DNA from: an uncultured Adlercreutzia sp.
Lineage (GTDB): Bacteria; Actinomycetota; Coriobacteriia; Coriobacteriales; Eggerthellaceae
Reading direction: 5' to 3'
Assembly: GCA_902478715.1 (NCBI GenBank)
Contig: CABSMC010000082.1
Span: 1 to 9,715, forward strand
Length of the DNA: 9,715 bases
The position numbers and the translations under genes are program-made. Under the pieces are notes generated by a model. It was given only the letters and a program-made list of their open reading frames with translations. It was not told the DNA's origin and ran no database searches. Positions 4,885-9,715 of the stretch are shown here, piece after piece. Each line of letters opens with the position of its first letter. The first letter of the stretch is position 1.

Positions 4885-7302
4885 CTACTTCTCTTCTTCC
4901 ACATACCATTCTTCTTCGGCCCAGCGGGCGCGATCGGGGATGCTCATGACCGCGGCCAGGATGCCGAGAACGCCGGGCACCAGCGCTCCGAGGAGCGCCG
5001 CCGGGGCGGGCAGCCACGAGCCGCCGAAGGAAGCGAGATGAGCCGCCGCGCACGCACCGAGCATGAGCACCACGGCCGCCACCACCGAGCCGGCGATGTC
5101 GAAGGCACGGGTGCCGCGCACGCACAAGAGGCTGTAAAGGCCCGCGGCGGCGACCCAGCTTGCGCCCACGACCCAGGTGGCCGGCTGCGACGCCACCGCC
5201 AGGCACCCTGCCGCCGGGTTGCTCGAGAAACCGAGGTGCATGACCGCGTCCCAGTTCATGATGTCGACCGAGCCGCAGCCGGCCATGATGAGGGCGCTCG
5301 CGAAGGCGAAGGCCGCCGTGATGACCGACTGCAGCACCGGCAGCAGCACGCCGCACGTCACCGGCGAGGCCGCCGCGAAACCCACAGAGCCGAACAGCGG
5401 CTGCATGAGCGCCGAGACGGCCTGGGCGGTGCCACGCCGCCCCACGAAGTACCACCACGCGCCCGTGGCCGCAGTGAGCAGCACCGCCGGCACCCAGGCA
5501 CCCGCGCCGGCGAGTCCCACCACAAAGGCTCCGTAGCCGAACAAGACACCGATAGAAGGCCTGATGACAGCCACGAGAGCGCAGACGGCAATCACGACCC
5601 CGTAGGCAATGGGAGCATCGGTGGCGAGCCCCATAGCAGAACCCGGGGTGAGGTGCAGGTTCGCCATGCCCGCCGCCGCCAGCAAAGCCACGGCCGCAGC
5701 GGCAACGATGCGCCCCACGATGGCGGCACCGCGCAACCCCAGGCGATCGACGAGCGGGGGCAAGGGCTCCCAGACGCGCTCCGGCTCCTCGGCAGCCGGC
5801 TCTTCCACCTTCCCGTTCACGATGTCGGCGAGCACCCGCTTGCCCTTTTTGGCGTTGCCCAGATAAGGCATGAGCGCCGTCGCGAAGGCGGTCACATCCT
5901 CGTAGCGCTCGTCCATGTCGGGATCGAGGGCGGCGAACATGACCTCGTCGGCCTCGGCGTCCAGCTCGTCCCAGCACAGCGACGGCAGCACGAGCTCCGC
6001 CTCTTCGATGGCCTCCTCCGCCGCGTCCAGATCATCCGCGAAAAACGGGTTCGAACCCGTGAGCATCTCGTAGGTGAGGCTCGCCAGAGCCCATTCGTCG
6101 GTACGCACATCGAGCGGCTCCTGGCGCATCTGCTCCAAGGGCATGTACCCGATGGTGCCGCCGCCGGTGGTGCCGGAACCCGTCGCGTCCATGAGGGCGG
6201 CCAGACCGAAGTCGGCCACTTTGGCCTGCCCCTTGCCGTTCACGATGACGTTTTCCGGCTTGATGTCCAGATGCAGGGTGTGCTCGCCGTGGGCCACCTC
6301 CAAGGCATGGGAGACGGCCGAGAACACGGCAGCCACCACATCCAGCGTGATGTCGTCGTCCACCTCGTCGATGATCTGCGCGAGCGTCTTGCCCTCGACG
6401 TATTCCATGATCACGTAGGCGCAGCTGCCCTCCACAGCGCAGTCGTACACCGTGACGATGTTCGTGTCCGACAGCTTCGCGACGGAGCGGGCCTCTTCCA
6501 AGCCGGGAATGTGCTCGAACAGATCCAACTCGTCCTCGGCGTCAGGCTCGGGCTCTTCGGCGATGACCCGCGAGGCACGCACGCCGCGCAGATGACGCAC
6601 GTCCACCGATTCGGCATCGGGGGTCGCGTCAGTGGCGTCGGGCGCCGCTTCTACCACGGTCTGGGGCTCGTAGGGCACCTCGGGGGCGTGGCGCGTCTTG
6701 CGGCTCACCCGACCCGTGAGGCGCGCCGGACCCTTGCGGCGCCCGGCGAAGTCGGTCGTGGAGGCGTTCCACGGGATAAGGGACTCTTCCCACTCCCCTT
6801 CGCCTTCCACATCTTCTTCGGCGGCGGCATCGTCCCACTCTTCCCAGGGCGGCACCTCCTCGGAGACAACACGCCGTGAAGCAGCCGCCGTCGCGGACCG
6901 ACGTCGACGGCGCTCGTCGCGGGCCGCCAGGAAATCGGGGTCGGCGGGGAAGGCATCCGCCGACGAGCTGCCAGCAGGATCGCCCGCAGCGGCGCCCGAG
7001 GCTGCACCAGTGCCCGAGGCTGCACCGGCGACCGAGGCTGCGTCCGGACCCGCATTCCGGCCAGCGACCCCCGTCTCGGCGCCCGATGCCCCTGCTTCTA
7101 CCTCTTCCAAATCCGCCGCCATGCGCGCCTCGAGGGCCTCGAGTCGCGCAGCGGCCAGCTCGTCTTCGGAAAGCTCGATGCACTTGATAGCCACATCGCG
7201 CTTGAGATGCGTGTCGAAAGCGTGCACCACCGTGCCATAGCCGCCGGAGCCGGCCTGGTCGATGACGCGGTAGCGGTCGAGTATGAGCGGGGATCGTGCC
7301 AT
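4885..7302 (-). CDS. Membrane Ser/Thr protein kinase with large N-lobe insertion
   Basis: An 805-residue Hanks-type kinase with a membrane C-terminus. All catalytic elements are present: glycine loop GSGGYG (18-23), VAIK lysine K40, alpha-C glutamate E269 or E270, catalytic loop HLDIKPEN (D346, K348, N351), DFG at 364-366, and TDEW at 401-404. It should be active. The loop has HLD where most have HRD, so it is a non-RD kinase. Between beta-3 (about 42) and alpha-C (about 262) sit roughly 215 extra residues: Ala/Gly/Ser-rich repeats at 69-115, then basic and acidic segments. After the kinase domain (ends about 482) and an acidic linker, residues 522-790 hold about seven or eight hydrophobic helices ending in an acidic tail. 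There are no PASTA repeats or other recognisable extracellular sensor. The ATG at 7302 has AGAGAGG about 10 nt upstream. Substrates are unknown. Confidence 0.95.
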   Translation of the reverse strand: MARSPLILDRYRVIDQAGSGGYGTVVHAFDTHLKRDVAIKCIELSEDELAAARLEALEARMAADLEEVEAGASGAETGVAGRNAGPDAASVAGAASGTGAASGAAAGDPAGSSSADAFPADPDFLAARDERRRRRSATAAASRRVVSEEVPPWEEWDDAAAEEDVEGEGEWEESLIPWNASTTDFAGRRKGPARLTGRVSRKTRHAPEVPYEPQTVVEAAPDATDATPDAESVDVRHLRGVRASRVIAEEPEPDAEDELDLFEHIPGLEEARSVAKLSDTNIVTVYDCAVEGSCAYVIMEYVEGKTLAQIIDEVDDDITLDVVAAVFSAVSHALEVAHGEHTLHLDIKPENVIVNGKGQAKVADFGLAALMDATGSGTTGGGTIGYMPLEQMRQEPLDVRTDEWALASLTYEMLTGSNPFFADDLDAAEEAIEEAELVLPSLCWDELDAEADEVMFAALDPDMDERYEDVTAFATALMPYLGNAKKGKRVLADIVNGKVEEPAAEEPERVWEPLPPLVDRLGLRGAAIVGRIVAAAAVALLAAAGMANLHLTPGSAMGLATDAPIAYGVVIAVCALVAVIRPSIGVLFGYGAFVVGLAGAGAWVPAVLLTAATGAWWYFVGRRGTAQAVSALMQPLFGSVGFAAASPVTCGVLLPVLQSVITAAFAFASALIMAGCGSVDIMNWDAVMHLGFSSNPAAGCLAVASQPATWVVGASWVAAAGLYSLLCVRGTRAFDIAGSVVAAVVLMLGACAAAHLASFGGSWLPAPAALLGALVPGVLGILAAVMSIPDRARWAEEEWYVEEEK
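6994..7047. repeat. 18-bp tandem repeat inside the kinase gene
   Basis: About two and a half to three copies of an 18-bp unit lie head to tail; copies 1 (6994-7011) and 2 (7012-7029) share their first 15 bases, GCCCGAGGCTGCACC, and the third (7030-7047) is degenerate. On the coding strand they encode hexapeptides of the type GAASGT within the N-lobe insertion. The unit is a multiple of three, so copy-number change by slippage would keep the reading frame. Confidence 0.75.
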
Positions 7303-7351
7303 AGGGGCAAAACCTCTCTTGGGTACATTTCAGGAGTGTTTTCGAGGTAGC

Positions 7352-7367
7352 GCAATTCTACCATTGC
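7352..7367 (-). promoter_or_regulatory. Candidate extended -10 promoter of the kinase gene within a small dyad
   Basis: On the minus strand TGG-TAGAAT (complement of 7355-7363) is an extended -10 (TGn plus five of six consensus bases) and would give a leader of about 45 nt. No good -35 is visible, as is common for extended -10 promoters. The element lies inside the perfect 5-bp inverted repeat GCAAT (7352-7356), six bases, ATTGC (7363-7367), where a repressor could act. The half-site resembles that of the LysR dyad at 2595-2617, but the spacing differs. Confidence 0.45.
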
Positions 7368-7521
7368 AGCACCCTATGCGCGATGGCGGTTTCGCAGCAA
7401 GCATCTCCCCGTCAGATGTTCGGCTACCGCGGCAGCGCCAAAGAACCCGCACAAAGCGCGCCCGCAAGGGCCGTCATGCAGGACCGCTATGCAAGGGTCG
7501 CCCTGCAAAGATTTCTCCATT

Positions 7522-7686
7522 TTTGGTCACAAAGTCGAGTTCTGGGTTTTTCCATGCGTCCAAATCACCCGATATTGCCCGAAACTCAACGAAATACTGA
7601 ACAAATGCGCGCATTGGGGATGCCCGCCAACGCCAGAGCTATGATTTTCTGGCTTACAAAACCCAGAACTCGATTTTGTGACCAAA
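7522..7686. repeat. 165-bp element bounded by 29-bp inverted repeats
   Basis: The left arm (7522-7550) begins TTTGGTCACAAAG and ends TCGAGTTCTGGGTTTT. The right arm (7658-7686) is its reverse complement at 28 of 29 positions, with a 107-nt spacer. The single mismatch pairs G7534 with T7674, which is a G-U pair in plus-strand RNA, so that transcript could form an unbroken 29-bp stem. The spacer carries the palindrome AATGCGCGCATT (7604-7615). I see no convincing target-site duplication and no transposase. A MITE-like non-autonomous element, a dispersed repeat pair, or a leader-RNA structure of the downstream gene are all possible. Confidence 0.85.
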
Positions 7687-7717
7687 TTTCAAGAATTCTT
7701 TGTCGAAAGGACTCACC

Positions 7718-8554
7718 ATGCTGACCATTGGCTGCCATCTCTCGAAGCGCCGCGGCTATCTGGAGATGGCCAAAGAGGCGGCGTCCATCAACGCGAATAC
7801 CTTCCAGTACTTCACCCGCAGCCCGCGCGGCAGCGAGCAGGCGGCCCTCGACGAGAAGGATGTCGCCGCCTACCTCGCCTTCGCGAAGGAGCACGGCATC
7901 CACGACGCGCTGGCCTACGCCCCCTACGATGCCGACCCCGCCACGGACAAGATGAACGAGCGCGACTTCGCCCTCATGGTGTACTCGGAAGACCTCGCAC
8001 GCCTGGCCGAGGTGGACGGCTCGCTGTACCTCATCCGCCCGGGCAGCCGCCTTGACATCAACGTGGAAGAGGGGCTGACCGACGTGGCCGACGCCCTGAA
8101 CAAGATCATCACACCGTCCATGAAGACCTGCGTGCTGCTGGACACCATGGCCGGCGAGGGCACCCAGGTAGGCACGAGCTTCGAGCAGCTGGCCGCGATC
8201 ATCGCCAAGGTAGACCGTCCTGAGCACGTGGGCGTGTGCTTCGACTGCGCCGGGGTGTGGGCCGAAGGCTACGACATCGTAGGCGACCTCGACGGCGTGC
8301 TGGAGCAGTTTGACCACGCCATCGGCCTGGACAAGCTGAAGGCCGCGCACCTGAACGACGCCACCCACGAGCGCGGCAGCCATGTGGATCGCCACGCGCG
8401 CATCGGCGAGGGCAAGATCGGCTTCGATGCCCTGGCGGCTCTCGTGAACCACCCGAAGCTGGCCGGCGTGCCGTTCTATTTGGAGGAGCCCGACTCGACG
8501 CTCGTCATTTACGAGCGTGACGTCGCGCGGTTCCAGGAAGCCTACAAGGGGTAG
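7718..8554 (+). CDS. Endonuclease IV-family (AP endonuclease 2) TIM-barrel protein with altered metal site
   Basis: A 278-residue homologue of deoxyribonuclease IV (Nfo), which cuts DNA at abasic sites through three zinc ions. Family signatures are clear: IGCHLS (4-9), FTRSPRG (32-38), MAGEGTQVG (144-152), VGVCFD (171-176), and HLND followed by VDRHARIGEGKIG (211-235). Aligned by eye to E. coli Nfo, ligands D179, H216, D229, H231 and E261 are kept as D176, H211, D224, H226 and E256. However H69 is Y70, H109 is R107, H182 is G179, and E145 is D142. The Zn1 site is largely lost and the Zn3 site lacks one ligand. It may act on DNA with fewer metals, be a different barrel enzyme, or be non-catalytic, so I withhold the symbol nfo. 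The ATG at 7718 has AAAGGA 6 nt upstream; an in-frame TTG at 7700 is less likely. Confidence 0.88.
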   Translation: MLTIGCHLSKRRGYLEMAKEAASINANTFQYFTRSPRGSEQAALDEKDVAAYLAFAKEHGIHDALAYAPYDADPATDKMNERDFALMVYSEDLARLAEVDGSLYLIRPGSRLDINVEEGLTDVADALNKIITPSMKTCVLLDTMAGEGTQVGTSFEQLAAIIAKVDRPEHVGVCFDCAGVWAEGYDIVGDLDGVLEQFDHAIGLDKLKAAHLNDATHERGSHVDRHARIGEGKIGFDALAALVNHPKLAGVPFYLEEPDSTLVIYERDVARFQEAYKG

Positions 8555-8584
8555 AAAGCCCCAACGCATCAACCGTATCGCAAG

Positions 8585-8622
8585 AAGGCCCGCGCCGAGG
8601 GCATCCTCGGCGCGGGCCTTTT
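8585..8622 (+). terminator. Intrinsic terminator after the endonuclease IV-like gene
   Basis: A perfect 16-bp stem (8585-8600 pairing with 8605-8620) closes on the four-base loop GCAT and runs into TTTT at 8619-8622, 30 nt after the stop codon. The arm contains GGCCCGCGCCGAGG. On the minus strand the stem is followed by a shorter pyrimidine run (CTTCTT), so it may also stop transcripts of the convergent membrane-protein gene, whose stop is at 8681. Confidence 0.93.
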
Positions 8623-8680
8623 CAGGCTGGAGGGGACATTGCGCAACGGGAAACCCCCGGCACGCGTGGCGGAAAGGCCC

Positions 8681-9490
8681 CTAGCGCGCGTGGCGGGCGC
8701 GGGCGCCGGAAGGCGCGCCGTAAGCGGGCTGCACCGGGGCAAAGCCCTGGGCCTGGGCGGGAACGCCCGCAGCAGGACGGGCGGCTGCGGCGGGGCGCGC
8801 AGGAGCGGCGGCGCGGGCCGGCGCCGCTCCGAAAGAGCGCTGGGCCGCAGCGGCCTCCTGGGCTCGGCGAGCCTGGCGGGCCTCCAGCTCGGCAGCGGCG
8901 CGAGCGGCAAAGGCGCGCTCCGCCTCGCGACGAGCCTTGCGCGACATCTTGCGATCGGGCACCACGATGGGCTGCTGCACCGCCGGTGCGCCCTGCACCC
9001 AGGCGTCCACCTCCGACTGCGCCGGCATCGGAATGCTGCTGGGCGTCCACCCGCTTCCCGCCGGGGCGGGGCGCGACCCACGTCCTCGGGGCACCGCGCC
9101 CGCAGGGGTCCCCGCGGAAGCCGGCACGGACCCCCGCGGGGGCACAGCCGCGCCGCCGGATGCCCCCATCGGCACCGGAGCTCCCGCACCCCGTGCGGAC
9201 ATGGGCGCACCAGCAGGAGCGGCCGGGGCAGCAGCAGCGACGGGCGCCGGGGCGGGAGCGGGCGCTGCCGCCCTCCCCCGGTTCCCGTAGCTGCGGGCCG
9301 CGTTGGCGCGGCGCCCGATGACCATCTGCAGTTCGGCCACCTTGCGACGCTCGGTTTCCAGGCCGTCGGCCATGCCGCGCATACGGCGGTCGAGAGTCGT
9401 GATCCACAAGCAAAGGGCGAGCACGGCCACCGCCAGCACACCGAGGCCTACAGCCACCAGGCCGAACGGCGAAGATAGAAACTCGAACAC
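8681..9490 (-). CDS. Single-pass membrane protein with Ala/Pro-rich cytoplasmic region
   Basis: A 269-residue protein that I cannot assign to a family. It has one strong membrane helix at about 9-31, then DRRMRG and a short charged, probably coiled-coil segment (33-62). The Arg-rich flank after the helix predicts a cytoplasmic C-terminus. Residues 74-145 and 221-265 are low-complexity Ala/Pro/Gly. Between them lies a conserved-looking part: WTPSSIPMPAQSEVDAWVQG at about 148-167 and a highly basic Ala/Arg/Glu helix at about 180-220. The start is GTG at 9488-9490; the next in-frame Met falls after the helix, so GTG is preferred, although the upstream GGGGAAGGG lies a little far. A good candidate promoter precedes it. 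The opposite strand is also open for 279 codons, but that frame is Arg/Gly-rich noise without domains. It could be an envelope or cell-division scaffold; that is a guess. Confidence 0.72.
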   Translation of the reverse strand: MFEFLSSPFGLVAVGLGVLAVAVLALCLWITTLDRRMRGMADGLETERRKVAELQMVIGRRANAARSYGNRGRAAAPAPAPAPVAAAAPAAPAGAPMSARGAGAPVPMGASGGAAVPPRGSVPASAGTPAGAVPRGRGSRPAPAGSGWTPSSIPMPAQSEVDAWVQGAPAVQQPIVVPDRKMSRKARREAERAFAARAAAELEARQARRAQEAAAAQRSFGAAPARAAAPARPAAAARPAAGVPAQAQGFAPVQPAYGAPSGARARHAR

Positions 9491-9531
9491 GGGCGCGCCC
9501 TTCCCCAGAAGACGAATAGTTGATGACTGGG

Positions 9532-9560
9532 ATGATAAACGACCGCGCCCCTATTGTCGA
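9532..9560 (-). promoter_or_regulatory. Candidate sigma-70-type promoter for the membrane protein
   Basis: Reading the minus strand, TCGACA (complement of 9555-9560) is followed after exactly 17 nt by TATCAT (complement of 9532-9537). Each matches five of six consensus bases. Transcription would start near 9525, about 35 nt before the GTG start. The -35 box lies inside an inverted repeat, CCTATT (9550-9555) and AATAGG (9567-9572), separated by 11 nt, which may be an operator. Confidence 0.6.
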
Positions 9561-9617
9561 TACGAAAATAGGCGATTTACCTGCTGGGATCGGCCTGGGA
9601 TCACCCGAGATCGGACT

Positions 9618-9715
9618 TTATTCCGATACCTGAGCCACAAGCTCGGTCAGCTCGGCCATGGTGGCGTTGTTGCGCGCTGCCTTCTCCGCGCTTTCCGCCG
9701 CTTCCCCGGCCACCT
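9618..9715 (-). CDS. C-terminal end of an unidentified gene (partial)
   Basis: A minus-strand frame enters from the right edge and ends in TAA at 9618-9620. The 31 visible residues begin VAGEAAESAEKAARNN and end in ...MAELTELVAQVSE. This is an Ala/Glu-rich amphipathic helix, as seen at the ends of coiled-coil proteins, including methyl-accepting chemotaxis proteins, but too little is visible to identify it. The frame uses GC-rich third positions like its neighbours. The 127-nt gap to the next gene (9491-9617) holds a promoter candidate and no clear U-tract terminator. Confidence 0.55.
   Translation of the reverse strand, partial: VAGEAAESAEKAARNNATMAELTELVAQVSE

Larger units (their letters stand above)
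7303..7717. other. 415-bp divergent intergenic region
   Basis: This region separates the minus-strand kinase gene from the plus-strand endonuclease IV-like gene. Its left end (to about 7370) holds the kinase leader and a candidate promoter. Positions 7371-7521 show only loose repeats, such as three TGCA-centred blocks at about 7476-7508, and nothing I can name. Positions 7522-7686 are the inverted-repeat element. The last 30 nt hold the palindrome AAGAATTCTT (7691-7700) and the AAAGGA ribosome binding site (7706-7711). A 113-codon open frame from 7383 has no family features and is not called. No promoter for the endonuclease IV-like gene could be assigned with confidence. Confidence 0.7.

Noticed and set aside
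6045..6060. Perfect 16-bp palindrome containing GGTTCGAACC, like a tRNA T-arm or an integrase attachment core.
   Set aside because: It lies inside the kinase gene and encodes the common kinase stretch LTGSNPF. No tRNA acceptor, D or anticodon arms surround it, and no integrase is nearby.
4834..6879. A 681-codon plus-strand open frame opposite the kinase gene.
   Set aside because: Its translation is His/Arg/Gly-rich without domains. Long antisense frames are expected opposite GC-rich genes, and the minus strand carries a complete kinase.
7383..7724. A 113-codon plus-strand frame across the divergent intergenic region.
   Set aside because: It reads through both arms of the inverted repeat, has no recognisable domain, and overlaps the start of the endonuclease IV-like gene in another frame.
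8639..9478. A 279-codon plus-strand frame opposite the Ala/Pro-rich membrane protein.
   Set aside because: It is Arg/Gly-rich with no helix, motif or ribosome binding site, and begins within a few bases of the preceding terminator. The minus-strand frame has a membrane helix and a promoter.
1..9715. CRISPR arrays, complete insertion sequences, rRNA and tRNA genes.
   Set aside because: No regularly spaced repeats, transposase frames or RNA-gene signatures were seen; the only sizeable repeats are the 29-bp inverted pair and the short 18-bp tandem repeat.

Overview
The window reads as chromosomal DNA from a GC-rich, probably anaerobic actinobacterium. The style fits Coriobacteriia/Eggerthellaceae (Eggerthella, Adlercreutzia or Gordonibacter-like): G/C-heavy third codon positions, strong AAGGAGG-type ribosome binding sites, a Tat-exported iron-sulfur lipoprotein under a divergent LysR regulator, and a large membrane Ser/Thr kinase. 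The taxon is inferred from this style, not proven.

Layout. 1-1354 (minus): seryl-tRNA synthetase, with the start of a second minus-strand gene 6 nt downstream of its stop. 1580-4595: an accessory-looking redox cassette of a minus-strand LysR regulator, a divergent intergenic region with a perfect T-N11-A dyad, then on the plus strand a Tat/lipobox iron-sulfur protein with two C-terminal [4Fe-4S] motifs and an orphan HypA-type nickel metallochaperone. A 10-bp-stem hairpin separates the last two genes. By eye this block is less GC-rich than its flanks. 4592-7302 (minus): a 64-aa membrane peptide and, upstream of it, an 805-aa Ser/Thr kinase with about 215 residues inserted in its N-lobe and a multi-pass membrane C-terminus. 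7303-7717: a divergent intergenic region holding a 165-bp element bounded by 29-bp inverted repeats. 7718-8554 (plus): an endonuclease IV-family protein with several canonical zinc ligands substituted, followed by a strong intrinsic terminator. 8681-9490 (minus): a single-pass, Ala/Pro-rich membrane protein with a good candidate promoter. 9618-9715 (minus): the C-terminal end of a gene that continues outside the window.

How the parts may work together. The regulator, dyad, exported ferredoxin and HypA look like one regulated unit: the LysR protein probably senses a small molecule and controls an extracytoplasmic electron-transfer protein plus a nickel-handling protein. No hydrogenase or other nickel enzyme is visible, so the partner must lie elsewhere. 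The other genes (translation, kinase signalling, DNA-repair-family barrel, envelope protein) show no clear functional link to it.

The points most worth a second look are the altered metal site of the endonuclease IV homologue, the 29-bp inverted-repeat element just upstream of it, the kinase N-lobe insertion, and the ferredoxin-HypA pair with its LysR dyad.
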